Below are positions 8,629 to 17,251 of a DNA stretch of 64,000 bases, in pieces; position 1 is the first letter of the stretch; each line of letters begins with the position of its first letter. The position numbers and the translations under genes are program-made. The notes under the pieces are model-generated. The model was not told where the DNA came from and made no database searches. It was given only the letters and a program-made list of their open reading frames with translations. The stretch comes from Rhodococcus koreensis (GTDB lineage Bacteria; Actinomycetota; Actinomycetes; Mycobacteriales; Mycobacteriaceae), in NCBI RefSeq assembly GCF_900105905.1, contig NZ_FNSV01000005.1, forward strand, positions 5,518,001 through 5,582,000. The letters run 5' to 3'.

Positions 8629-9809
8629 GCCCCAGTCCGAACATCGACACATCGGATTTCTATGCATTCGAACAGATGCTCTCCGACTCTGAGCGCGCAA
8701 TGCTGCACTCCGTGCGCGATTTCATGACCACCGAGGTCGACCCGATCATCAACACACATTGGAATGCCGGGACCTTCCCGTTCGAGATCGTGCCCGGACT
8801 CCGGAAACTCGGCATCGCCGGCGTGCCCTACCAGGGCCATGGCTGTGCCGGACGGAGTTACCTGCTCGACGGGATGATTGCGATGGAGCTGGCCCGCACG
8901 GATTCCTCGATAGCCACCTTCAACGGCGTGCATGGCGGCCTCGCCATGGGATCGATATACCTGTGCGGTTCGGACGAACAACGCGAACGCTTCCTCCCCT
9001 CGATGGCACGGTACGAGAAGATCGGATCCTTCGGGCTGACCGAACCCGACGTCGGCTCCGGTGCGTCGGGCGGGCTCACCACGACCGCCGAACGCGACGG
9101 TGACACCTGGACCCTGAACGGGCAGAAGAAATGGATCGGCAACGCGACGTTCGGCGATCTCACGGTCATCTGGGCCAAGGATGTCGCCGACGGCCAGGTG
9201 AAGGGATTTGTCGTCGAGAACTCCTCGCCCGGATTCACGGCGGACAAGCAGGAGCACAAGATCGCCCTCCGGATCGTGCAGAACGCGCTCATCACGCTCG
9301 ACAACGTGCGGGTTCCGGAGCACAACCGCCTACAAGGCGCGAACACATTCAAGGACACCGCCGAGGTGCTCCGACTGACACGCGCGGGCGTGGCCTGGAT
9401 GGCGGTCGGATGCGCGCGCGGCGCATACGAGAACGCGCTGAGATATGCCTGCGCTCGTGAACAGTTCGGCCGGCCGATCGGCGGCTTCCAGCTCGTGCAG
9501 GACCTGCTGGTGCGGATGCTCGGAAACATCACCTCGTCCTTGGCCCTGTGTGCACGGCTGTCCCAGTTGCAGGATCAGGGGCACGCCGAAGACCGGCACT
9601 CATCGCTCGCCAAGGCATTCTGTACAGTCCGAATGCGTGAAACTGTCGGATGGGCGCGGGAGTTGATGGGCGGCAACGGAATACTACTGGAACACAACGT
9701 AGGCCGATTCGTCGCCGACGCGGAAGCGATCTACTCCTACGAGGGCACCAGGGAGATGAACACCCTGATCGTCGGACGGTCGTTGACCGGACACAGCGCC
9801 TTCGTATGA
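8625..9809 (+). CDS. Acyl-CoA dehydrogenase
   Basis: 394 residues, a full-length FAD-dependent acyl-CoA dehydrogenase that makes the trans-2-enoyl-CoA. Motifs seen: GSFGLTEPDVGSGASG (FAD/substrate loop), GQKKWIGNA, REQFGRPIGGFQLVQ and the catalytic Glu in YSYEGTREMN, which places it near the glutaryl-CoA dehydrogenase-like subgroup. Last gene of the PHA operon, overlapping phaZ by 4 bp. The enoyl-CoA produced would be the substrate of the neighbouring PhaJ-type hydratase, giving a direct route from acyl-CoA to polymer precursor. True chain-length preference is not visible. Confidence 0.88.
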   Translation: MSPSPNIDTSDFYAFEQMLSDSERAMLHSVRDFMTTEVDPIINTHWNAGTFPFEIVPGLRKLGIAGVPYQGHGCAGRSYLLDGMIAMELARTDSSIATFNGVHGGLAMGSIYLCGSDEQRERFLPSMARYEKIGSFGLTEPDVGSGASGGLTTTAERDGDTWTLNGQKKWIGNATFGDLTVIWAKDVADGQVKGFVVENSSPGFTADKQEHKIALRIVQNALITLDNVRVPEHNRLQGANTFKDTAEVLRLTRAGVAWMAVGCARGAYENALRYACAREQFGRPIGGFQLVQDLLVRMLGNITSSLALCARLSQLQDQGHAEDRHSSLAKAFCTVRMRETVGWARELMGGNGILLEHNVGRFVADAEAIYSYEGTREMNTLIVGRSLTGHSAFV

Positions 9810-9913
9810 CGCCCGCGTGCGCCCGCGACACCGTCCCCGCAAATCTGCGCCGAGCGAGAACCCGGCCCACGTAGTCGCTCCCTCCGGCACAGTAGAAGTG
9901 GCGCCGTTGGGTC

Positions 9914-11137
9914 TCAGATGACGGCCCGTTCCACCAGCGGCTCGTTCTTGGCGATGCGCTCGTAGGCGAGCGGGGACAGGTCGAGAGTCCGGAATTCACC
10001 GTAAGTGATCAGCTCGGCGACACCGCGACCACAGGCGGGTGCTTGCTGGCTACCGTGACCTGAGAACCCAGCGCACATCAGTAGGTTCGTGACCTCGGTA
10101 TGGGGACCAAGGATCGCATTGTGATCGAAGGTGTTGAATTCGTAGTGGCCGACCCAGGAATCGATCACCGTGACCTCGCCGATTGTCGGCACGCGGTTCG
10201 TGATGACCGGGAGGATCTTCGTCTCCCAGATGCCTTCCTCATAGGCGAAATCATCGAAACCCACTGCAGGATCGCCATCCCTCGGCGGGCACCCTGCGAG
10301 GTAGTTGTCGTCCCCGAACGACCTCATGTGGACGCCAGTGGGATCGATGGTCAGCGGCAGGTCCTGATCCAGCGGAGTCTCTGCGGAGAAGATGTAGGTG
10401 TAGCGGCGTCGAGCTTCGATCGGCAGATCCGCGCCCGCCAATTGCGCGACGAGTCCCGCGCGGGTGCCTGCAGCATTGACAACCGTTCCCGCGCTGATCA
10501 CCTCACCGGTCTCGAGCGTGACACTGTCGATGCGTTCACCCGAGCGGGTCATGGAGACGACTTCGTTCTCGATGTAGTCGGCACCATTTTCCCGGGCCTT
10601 GCCGCGGAGCCACTCGACCATGGCCAGGGCATCGAAGGCGCCTTCGTCGACTGTGTTGAGGCTTCCCGCAACGATGTCGTCGAGGTTGTAGAAGGGATAC
10701 TTCTCGGCGATCTGGTCACGCGCGAGAATCGCGGTGCCGGCCCCGCATGATGCCTGAAGCTGTTGATCCTCACGCAGTGTCTCGGCGAACTCCTCGTTGT
10801 CGGCGAGGTACAGGTACCCGAAGTTCCGGATCGGAATGTGCGGGATGGTGAGGTCTCCACCCAGGTTCTCCCGGAACTTCTTCACGAATTCAGCCGCGTA
10901 CTGGGCGATCTCGACGTTGATCTGGGTGGCGAACTGTTGACGCATACAGTTGTTGCTTGCCATGGTGGCGGAGTGCGTCAGCCCGGCGTCGCGCTCGACA
11001 ACCAGGATCGAGCCCGTGAAGTCGGGGTTGGTGCTCAGGTACCAGGCGATCGCAGAGCCGCTGGTGGCGCCGCCGATGATGACGACGTCGTACGCGTCCT
11101 GCGTGGGTTGCTGCGGGATGGGGGAAGTGGTGCTCAT
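9914..11137 (-). CDS. FAD-dependent oxidoreductase (DAO/sarcosine oxidase-like)
   Basis: 407 residues with an N-terminal Rossmann FAD motif YDVVIIGGATSGSAIAWYLS, then VVERDA at the end of the second beta strand and a C-terminal GFSGHGSQQAPACGR region, the architecture of the D-amino-acid oxidase/glycine oxidase superfamily. It would oxidise an amine, amino acid or hydroxy acid using FAD. It follows the SDR-like gene with a 70-bp gap in the same direction, opposite to a LysR gene. Substrate unknown; no sarcosine oxidase partner subunits are present. Confidence 0.8.
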   Translation of the reverse strand: MSTTSPIPQQPTQDAYDVVIIGGATSGSAIAWYLSTNPDFTGSILVVERDAGLTHSATMASNNCMRQQFATQINVEIAQYAAEFVKKFRENLGGDLTIPHIPIRNFGYLYLADNEEFAETLREDQQLQASCGAGTAILARDQIAEKYPFYNLDDIVAGSLNTVDEGAFDALAMVEWLRGKARENGADYIENEVVSMTRSGERIDSVTLETGEVISAGTVVNAAGTRAGLVAQLAGADLPIEARRRYTYIFSAETPLDQDLPLTIDPTGVHMRSFGDDNYLAGCPPRDGDPAVGFDDFAYEEGIWETKILPVITNRVPTIGEVTVIDSWVGHYEFNTFDHNAILGPHTEVTNLLMCAGFSGHGSQQAPACGRGVAELITYGEFRTLDLSPLAYERIAKNEPLVERAVI

Positions 11138-11207
11138 AGGGCGGGATCGCTTCCTGACAGGGAATGGTGAGATTTCGCTGAACGACTGGGTTTCTCAGCA
11201 CGGAGAC

Positions 11208-11807
11208 TTAGTCAAGTTTGTAGATTCGACCGGTCTGTGCGCCTTCTATGGAGCGGATGTAGGCCTGCGCGACGTCGGCGAGATCGACGGAGGAGAAGCC
11301 TGGGAAGTAGTCCCCGTACGCATCCAGTGCCTCGGTGAACACGGTGGGGCTGACGGCGTTGATGCGCTGCGGGGCGATTTCGATCGCGGCGGCCCGAACG
11401 AAGGCTTCGACCGCCCCGTTCGCGAGGGACGCGGCGGTCCCGGTGGGAATGGGGGTACGCGCGAGGATGCCCGTGATGAGGGTGAACGATCCCGTAAGCG
11501 AGACCCGGTCGATCCCTTGGCGGACCAACTCCACCTGGCTGCGGACCTTACCCGCGTACGCGGCGGAGTAGTCATCGTCGGTCATCTGCTGAATGGGCTT
11601 GTACGGTACGACGCCTGCAGCGCTCACGACGGCGTCGAGTACACCCACCTTCTCGTAGAGTGCGGCCACGGCTCCAGGGTCTGTGATGTCGGCACGGAAG
11701 TCGCCTCCAGTGCGGTTGGCGGTGACAATTTTGTGGCCACGATCTGCGAGTGCGGTGTAGACCGCAGATCCGAGTCGGCCGGTGGATCCGATAAGCAGGA
11801 TGTTCAT
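11208..11807 (-). CDS. Atypical short-chain dehydrogenase (Lin1944-like)
   Basis: 199-residue Rossmann protein with the N-terminal GSTGRLGSA nucleotide motif, short for an SDR. The usual Tyr-x3-Lys active site is missing: where it belongs the sequence reads GTAASLANGAVEAF. That matches the described Lin1944-like SDR subgroup, which keeps the cofactor fold but lacks canonical catalytic residues and has no established function. First gene transcribed away from the LysR regulator and followed by the FAD oxidoreductase, so both are likely LysR targets. Confidence 0.75.
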   Translation of the reverse strand: MNILLIGSTGRLGSAVYTALADRGHKIVTANRTGGDFRADITDPGAVAALYEKVGVLDAVVSAAGVVPYKPIQQMTDDDYSAAYAGKVRSQVELVRQGIDRVSLTGSFTLITGILARTPIPTGTAASLANGAVEAFVRAAAIEIAPQRINAVSPTVFTEALDAYGDYFPGFSSVDLADVAQAYIRSIEGAQTGRIYKLD

Positions 11808-11817
11808 GCGGCCAAGT

Positions 11818-11831
11818 TATCGACACCGATA
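11818..11831. promoter_or_regulatory. LysR-type operator candidate
   Basis: TATCG-N4-CGATA, a perfect inverted repeat that fits the T-N11-A LysR box, located in the 69-bp gap between the divergent SDR-like and LysR genes. The position is right for autoregulation and control of the divergent operon. Inference from position and symmetry only. Confidence 0.5.
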
Positions 11832-11876
11832 GTAGGAAGAGAAATACTTCTTGACGACCGGTTATGCTTGAAAGTT

Positions 11877-12770
11877 ATGAATATCGAGTTGCGGCATCTG
11901 CGTGCGCTTGCGGCGATCGGGGACGAGGGAAGTATCACGGCTGCTGCTGCCGCCTTACACACGGCGCAACCAGCGTTGTCGCGCACACTCAATCAACTCG
12001 AGGATCGGGTCGGAACACGGTTGGTCGAACGAACCACACGAAGCTTGGAACTCACCGCGGCAGGCAGGCGGTTATGGGAAAGGGCGCACCGCATACTTCA
12101 GAGCGTCGACGACGCCATCGCCGAGGCCACGGCCGGACCAGCTCCCCTGCGGGTCGGATACGCATGGTCGGCGCTGGGGCGGCATACGGTGACATTGCTA
12201 CGAACCTGGAAGGACGAAAATCCCGATGCGGCGCTCGTTGTCAGGCAGGTCGACAACCCCGAACTTGCCCTGAGGAAGGGCGAGGTCGACATTGCGTTCT
12301 TCCGGTCGTCGTTCCCCAGTCCGGACACGTTCGAACACGTGCTCCTAGGGTATGAAGATCGCATGGTTGCGGTTGCCGAGGACGATTCGCTCAATCAGAC
12401 AGGTCCGTTGTCACTCAGCGATTTGTCGAGGCGACGCATTGCACTGTGCTCCACCGCGGGAACGGCTGACTTGGATTTGTGGCCAGCGAACGAGCGTCCT
12501 GAAAGTACGGTGGTCGTTGCAAATGTTGACGAGTGGTTGACCGCGATCGCTACAGGTGAAGCGATCGGGTTAACCAGTGTCGCCACGGAATACAGCCATC
12601 CGCATCCAGGCGTCAGCTACACCGCGCTACCCGATGTCGCCCCGGTGGAGGTGTACCTCACGTGGCCCCGGAACGATCGCCATCCGATGACCGGGCAGTT
12701 CGTCGAGCACGCGAGTTACCTGTTGAGTAAGGAGACCACCGCCGCCCATCGAGCGCCAACCGGGCGCTAG
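11877..12770 (+). CDS. LysR-family transcriptional regulator
   Basis: 297 residues, the standard LysR length. N-terminal winged HTH: ELRHLRALAAIGDEGSITAA, then TAQPALSRTLNQLE and LVERTTRSLELTAAGRRL, followed by the substrate-binding domain from about residue 90 (LRVGYAWSALG). The start is the ATG at 11877 rather than the far longer open frame upstream, which overlaps the SDR gene. Divergent from the SDR-like and FAD oxidoreductase genes, so probably their activator. Confidence 0.88.
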   Translation: MNIELRHLRALAAIGDEGSITAAAAALHTAQPALSRTLNQLEDRVGTRLVERTTRSLELTAAGRRLWERAHRILQSVDDAIAEATAGPAPLRVGYAWSALGRHTVTLLRTWKDENPDAALVVRQVDNPELALRKGEVDIAFFRSSFPSPDTFEHVLLGYEDRMVAVAEDDSLNQTGPLSLSDLSRRRIALCSTAGTADLDLWPANERPESTVVVANVDEWLTAIATGEAIGLTSVATEYSHPHPGVSYTALPDVAPVEVYLTWPRNDRHPMTGQFVEHASYLLSKETTAAHRAPTGR

Positions 12771-13411
12771 GGGATCACGGCTGTCGGTGATGATCGACGT
12801 CGCCAATGCATCCAGGTTGGCGGAATGGACTCGAGCAGGTCCGCCGGGATCACCCGCCCAGGGTGGGCACCAAATGATGCGGTGATGATGCCGATGGCGG
12901 GCAGGTCCTGAAGACGACGATCACCGCGTATCACCGTCGTGGCTGGGGTGAGGGCAATGCGGACGTTCATTGGGTTGGGGCAAGCCCCCTGGGGTCGCCT
13001 GCGGGGGGCTTTGGGCGAATAGTGACTCGCCGACGTCTGGGGTGTGTGTTTGGTAATCAACTGGTGAGGGTAGGAACGTAATTTGCATCGGTTATGGTGT
13101 GCTTACAGTTTCAGACCTCACGACTCGGTGCAGGTGTGACTCGGCACACGCTCTGCTGAAACCCCACATCGCCGAATGCGTCAAAGCTTACGCATTTGAT
13201 GCTGCAGCGGGCGAAGCATTTTCGGGGGTGGTGGGGAAGCGGCTTTCGGGGGGCGAGTCGCGCTGTGGAGCCCAGAGTATCGTGTTGGCCTGCCCAGATA
13301 GGTAATAGCTGGAGACGTCGAAAAGTTAGCTCAGGTGAGCTTTTTGACTACCGAGAGAAGTTTGCCGTTACTGTGTGCGTTCGACGATTGCCCGCGAAGA
13401 AGGAGAACAAG
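12771..13411. other. Gene-poor gap of ~640 bp
   Basis: No convincing gene. A minus-strand open frame (12767-13060) ends overlapping the LysR stop and shows no recognised domain; it is listed as doubtful. The last 100 bases before 13412 must hold the promoter of the Lsr2-repeat gene, but no clear -10/-35 pair stands out. Confidence 0.4.
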
Positions 13412-13444
13412 ATGGCCCAGTCACCGAATGGTTCGAAAGGTTCG

Positions 13445-14017
13445 GCGAAGACGACCAGAGAGATTCGCGAGTGGGCGATCGGTGCGGGTCTTGATGTGTC
13501 GCCCCGCGGTCGGATTCCGGCAGAGATCGTAGAAGCCTTCGAGGACGCTCAGGCCAAGAAGGTTCAGGCGACGACGGCTTCGGCGAAGAAGGTTCAGGCG
13601 AAGAAGGTTCAGGCGAAGAATTCGGCCACCGTGAAGGCGGCCGTGACGAAGGCGGCCGTGAATAAGGTGGCCGCGAAGAAGGCTCCGGCGGCGAAGACGA
13701 CCAAGGATATTCGCGAGTGGGCGATCGGTGCCGGTCTTGATGTGTCTGCCCGTGGTCGGATTCCGGCTGAGATCGTAGAAGCCTTCGAGGACGCTCAGGC
13801 CAAGAAGGTTCAGGCGAAGACGGCTCCGGCGAAGAAGGTTCAGGCGAAGAAGGTTCAGGCGAAGAATTCGGCCACCGTGAAGGCGGCCGTGACGAAGGCA
13901 GCCGTGAATAAGGTGGCCGCGAAGAAGGCTCCGGCGGCGAAGACGACCAGGGATATTCGCGAGTGGGCGATCGGTGCGGGTCTTGATGTGTCTGCCCGTG
14001 GTCGGATTCCGGCTGAG
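13445..14017 (+). repeat. 246-bp tandem coding repeat
   Basis: The segment starting GCGAAGACGACC recurs at 13445, 13691 and 13937, an exact 246-bp (82-codon) period with very few base differences. More diverged copies begin at 16832 and 17120 in the part beyond the IS element (spacings 276 and 288 bp in the joined gene). Near identity of the first copies points to recent unequal expansion. Confidence 0.9.
14011..14017. repeat. Target site duplication, left copy (GGCTGAG)
   Basis: GGCTGAG at 14011-14017 is repeated at 16630-16636 immediately outside the other end of the IS21-family element. The uninterrupted sequence is visible in the preceding repeat unit, where the same codons continue into ATCGTAGAAGCC. 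This fixes the element's ends exactly. Confidence 0.93.
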
Positions 14018-14116
14018 TGTCAAGGGACATGGGAGCGTCCCTGTAGGCGGACAGGTGGTGTCCCTATGCGCGGACAGCTGATCTCCCTGTCGGCGGTCAG
14101 CTGATCTCCCGCACCA

Positions 14117-14884
14117 TCAGGTCAGGGGCATCACCCCGCGTCCGGCGGTGGCCTCCTGCAATCGCAGCGAGGTGCCTTCGGTGATCACGACATGCGCATG
14201 GTGGAGCAGTCGGTCGACCGCGGCGGTCGCGAGCGTTTTCGGCATGATCGTGTCGAACCCGGACGGGTGCAGGTTGCTGGTCACCACGACGCTGCGGCGC
14301 TCATAGGCGGCATCGACGAGGCGGTAGAACGCCTCGGCGGCGGCCTGACCGGACGGCAGCATGCCGATGTCGTCGACGACGATCAACTCGGCGCGGGTGA
14401 TCTTGGTGATGGTCTTGGTGATCGACCCGTCCACCGCCGCCCGCCCGATCGCGGCGGTCAACGTTTCGAGGGTGAACCACGACACCCGCATGCCCGCGTC
14501 GATCACCGCATGCGCGAGCGCCTCGACGAAATGGGTCTTGCCGGTCCCCGACGGTCCGCTGACCGCCAGGTTCTCGGCGCGCTGCACCCACTCCAACGTG
14601 CTCAGGGCTTGCTGGGTAGGAGCCGGGATCGATGAATCCTGTTCCCGCCATGAGGAAAACGTCTTGCCGGCGGGAAGCCCGGCGGTTTTGCGGCGCATCG
14701 CCTTCGTTGCCTCGTCCCGGCCGTGGACCTCCTCGTCGAGAAGGACCTTGAGGACCTCGGTCGGATCCCACCGCTGCGCTTTCGCCGTCGCCAGCACCTC
14801 CGGTGCGGCAGCCCGCAGGTAGGGCAGACGCATCCGTTTGAGGACGGCGAGGAGGTCGTCGGGCAATGGCGGTGCGGGGTTCAT
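14117..14884 (-). CDS. istB: IS21-family helper ATPase IstB
   Basis: 255 residues. AAA+ ATPase that loads and regulates the IstA transposase. Walker A is NLAVSGPSGTGKTHF, Walker B is ELIVVDDIGM, followed by sensor-type VVTSNLHPSGF. Length and motifs match complete IstB proteins. Its ATG overlaps the istA stop (4 bp), the standard coupled arrangement. Confidence 0.93.
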   Translation of the reverse strand: MNPAPPLPDDLLAVLKRMRLPYLRAAAPEVLATAKAQRWDPTEVLKVLLDEEVHGRDEATKAMRRKTAGLPAGKTFSSWREQDSSIPAPTQQALSTLEWVQRAENLAVSGPSGTGKTHFVEALAHAVIDAGMRVSWFTLETLTAAIGRAAVDGSITKTITKITRAELIVVDDIGMLPSGQAAAEAFYRLVDAAYERRSVVVTSNLHPSGFDTIMPKTLATAAVDRLLHHAHVVITEGTSLRLQEATAGRGVMPLT

Positions 14885-16452
14885 GAGCTTGCCTGCGCAC
14901 TGGTGCTGCCGAATCCGGCCCAGGCGGCGGTGCCGGGTTGGACCGAATGCTCCTCGTCGGCGACGACAACCGCGCCGGCTGTGGTGTCGGTGTGGTGCGC
15001 GACGATCGCCGGCAGGTCCCCCTCGGCGAATCGGCCCGCTTCGGCTGCTCTCGACAGTGCCGAGTCGACGGTCTCGGCGCCGACGAATACGGCCAATTCG
15101 ACTGCGGCGGTCATCTTCGCCCGGATCCGGACCGTGCCGGCCGCCGACGCGGCGACCAACCAGGTGTGCGCCCCGGGTCCGAGGTCGAGGAACCGGGCTT
15201 CGGCCGCGGAACGGGCCTTCGGTCGTGGTGGGCGTGGTGCCCCGTCCGGTTCTTGGGGGTGGCCGGGGTAATGCGCCAGGTCGATGCTCGGATTGCCGGG
15301 TGTCGAAAGACGGTGCCGCGCAATCTCTGTCAAACCACGACGGTCACCGGCCCAGTCCGGGGTCCGCGGCAGGGAGTCGAGGTCGGCAACGACGACCAGG
15401 TCGGTGCCGGCAGCGCGCACCCACACTTCGGTGCCGACCAACCCCGGTGGCGTCGAATACCGCACCGACCCGAACCGGATCGTCTGATCGGTGCCGACGC
15501 TGCGGGTGGTGCCCAATGCCAGGGTGTGTGGGGCGGTCGGCAGGGTGTGCAGCCGGGCGCGTTCCTCGGCCAGGGCCTCCTCCGGGATGCGGGCGCTTTC
15601 GCGGTGCCGACGGGCATTGACCGTGGCGCAGAACTGCTCGCACGCGGCCTCGAGGTCGGCGAACGAGGCGTAGTCCGGCAGCAGGTTCGCGTCGGTGGGC
15701 ACCAGATCGGCTTTGGCGATCTTGACGGTAGCTTCGCTGCCGCCCTTCGATTCGGGGTCGAAGGGCACGCAGGTGTGCACGGCCATGCCATAGTGGCGGG
15801 CTGTTTCGACGATCTGCGGATGCCGCACCGGGATCCCGGCGACGTGGTCGATGCTGACCGTACGGGGATTGTCGGTCAACGCGTAGGTCGGCACCCCACC
15901 GAAGCGGCGCACCGTGGCATCGAGGCACGCGATCAACGTCGGCAATGTTTGATCCCACACCGGGATCACCACCCGGTAGCGTGACCATGCCAGCCAGGCG
16001 CAGAACAACAGGGTCGAGCGCAGGATCCCACCGGGCCCGGGTACTTTCGGGCCCGCACCCCAGTCGAATTGCATCCACAGTCCGGGTTCGGTGATCCACG
16101 GTCGGTAGGTGCGGCGGTGCCCGGCCCGCCATGCGGCTTTCGCCTCCGCGACGGCGCGTCGGGTGGTGCGTTCGGTGCCGTCGAAGCCGAGAGCGACGAG
16201 GCGCTCGTGGACGATGTCGGCACGAACCTTGCCTTTGCTGCGCTCGACCCATTGCTCGATCTGGGGTAAATGCTCGTCGATGATGCGCGGTCGCCGCGAC
16301 GGGCCGGTCACCGGCATCCCGGCGTCACGGGCGGCGACGTAACGTCGGACCGTTTTCGGATCGACCCCGGCCAGCTGCGCCGCGGAGTGCGCGGTGCCGG
16401 TGGTGTCGTAGGCCTCGAGAATTTCCATGATGTCCCTGTCAGACTTCTTCAT
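14881..16452 (-). CDS. istA: IS21-family transposase IstA
   Basis: 523 residues. N-terminal HTH (SAAQLAGVDPKTVRRYVAAR) followed by a DDE integrase core: first Asp in MQFDWGAG, second in ALTDNPRT, Glu in ESKGGSEATV. Full length for IstA, with a C-terminal beta-barrel region. It cuts and joins the IS ends. Starts at the ATG at 16452, about 177 bp inside the right end. Appears intact. Confidence 0.93.
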   Translation of the reverse strand: MKKSDRDIMEILEAYDTTGTAHSAAQLAGVDPKTVRRYVAARDAGMPVTGPSRRPRIIDEHLPQIEQWVERSKGKVRADIVHERLVALGFDGTERTTRRAVAEAKAAWRAGHRRTYRPWITEPGLWMQFDWGAGPKVPGPGGILRSTLLFCAWLAWSRYRVVIPVWDQTLPTLIACLDATVRRFGGVPTYALTDNPRTVSIDHVAGIPVRHPQIVETARHYGMAVHTCVPFDPESKGGSEATVKIAKADLVPTDANLLPDYASFADLEAACEQFCATVNARRHRESARIPEEALAEERARLHTLPTAPHTLALGTTRSVGTDQTIRFGSVRYSTPPGLVGTEVWVRAAGTDLVVVADLDSLPRTPDWAGDRRGLTEIARHRLSTPGNPSIDLAHYPGHPQEPDGAPRPPRPKARSAAEARFLDLGPGAHTWLVAASAAGTVRIRAKMTAAVELAVFVGAETVDSALSRAAEAGRFAEGDLPAIVAHHTDTTAGAVVVADEEHSVQPGTAAWAGFGSTSAQASS

Positions 16453-16629
16453 GCGTCCCTCCGGTGGGAGTCGCTCGTAGGTGGTCGAAGACCTCGAGCA
16501 AAACCCCGGAGGGGCGTCGGTGTCAGGACCGACACACCGCCGGCCCCTTGTCCATCGACAGGGAGATCAGCTGTCCGTCAGTAGGGACGAACGTGTCCGT
16601 CTACAGGGAGGTTGGCATGTCCGCTAGCA

Positions 16630-16636
16630 GGCTGAG
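16630..16636. repeat. Target site duplication, right copy (GGCTGAG)
   Basis: Second copy of the 7-bp duplication; the host reading frame resumes here in the same phase (GCT GAG ATC GTA GAA). Confidence 0.93.
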
Positions 16637-17251
16637 ATCGTAGAAGCCTTCGAGGGCGCTCAGGCCAAGAAGGGTCAGCCAAAGAAGGTTCAGGCAACAA
16701 GGGGTCCGGCGAAGAAGGTCGCTGCGGGCAAGCCGGCTGCTGAGAAGATAGCCGCGCAGAAGTCGGTTGTGAAGACGTCGGCCGTGAAGAAGGTAGATAC
16801 GGAGAAGCCTGTCGTGAGGAAGGCTCCGGCGGCGAAGACGACCAGGGATATTCGCGAGTGGGCGATCGGTGCCGGTCTTGATGTGTCTTCCCGTGGCCGA
16901 ATCTCGGCCGAGGTCGAGCGGGCCTTCCATGACGCTCAGGTACAGAAGGTTCAGGCAGAGACGGTTCGGGCGAAGAAGGTCGCCGCGGGGAAGCCGGCCG
17001 TGAAGAAGGTCGCCGCGAAGAAGACGGCCGCGAAGAAGGTAGCCGCGAAGAAGACGGCCGCGAAGAAGACAGCCGCGAGGACGGCTCCATTGAACAGCGC
17101 GGCGGCGAGCAAGGCTCCGGTGAAGAGGACGACCAGGGATATTCGCGAGTGGGCGATCGGCGAGGGCCTCGATATATCGGCCCGTGGCCGGATCTCGGCG
17201 GAGATCGTAGACGCCTTTCATCTGGCTCAGGCCAAGGCGCCGGCCGCATAG
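16637..17251 (+). pseudogene. Lsr2-repeat DNA-binding protein, 3' half
   Basis: Continuation of the gene begun at 13412. 204 codons, ending TAG at 17249-17251. It completes module 3 and encodes module 4 (IREWAIGAGLDVSSRGRIS) and module 5 (IREWAIGEGLDISARGRIS), with long KKVAAKKTAAKK-type linkers. Modules 4 and 5 have Ile-Ser in place of Ile-Pro after RGR, so they have diverged from the first three. Without a start of its own this half is probably silent, although an ATG at 16769 could give a 160-residue two-module protein if a promoter in the IS reads out. Codon use and composition match the 5' half. Confidence 0.85.

Larger units (their letters stand above)
13412..14017 (+). pseudogene. Lsr2-repeat DNA-binding protein, 5' half (IS-disrupted)
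   Basis: ATG at 13412 with AGGAGAA upstream. The 202 codons before the insertion encode three modules of the type IREWAIGAGLDVSARGRIP, which match the C-terminal AT-minor-groove (RGR) DNA-binding domain of the nucleoid protein Lsr2. They are joined by Lys/Ala/Val-rich linkers like those of histone H1 or mycobacterial HupB tails. Lsr2's N-terminal dimerisation domain is absent. The frame runs into the IS21 element, giving a 230-residue product with a foreign tail. Removing the element plus one 7-bp duplication restores one frame of 406 residues with five modules, so the gene was intact until recently. Likely role of the intact protein: multivalent AT-rich DNA bridging or silencing (inference). 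Confidence 0.85.
14018..16629 (-). mobile_element. IS21-family insertion sequence, complete (2,612 bp)
   Basis: Bounded by TG...CA ends. The left end (TGTCAAGGGACATG) and the reverse complement of the right end (TGCTAGCGGACATG) are imperfect inverted repeats. Both ends carry further repeated internal blocks (CTCCCTGTAG or TCCCTGTAG with CGGACA, and GGACAGCTGATCTCCCTGTC), the multiple transposase-binding repeats typical of IS21. It contains istA and istB on the minus strand, overlapping by 4 bp. The 7-bp direct duplication GGCTGAG flanks it. It interrupts the third Lsr2-type module of the host gene. Nothing in the element looks degraded, so it may be active. Confidence 0.93.

Noticed and set aside
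12767..13060. 97-codon minus-strand frame overlapping the LysR stop
   Set aside because: No ribosome site, no recognised family, overlaps the end of a solid gene; kept only as a note in the gap entry.
13368..14030. Minus-strand Ser/Pro/Arg-rich frames opposite the Lsr2 repeats
   Set aside because: Low-complexity shadows of the AAG/GCG-rich coding repeats; no start signals.
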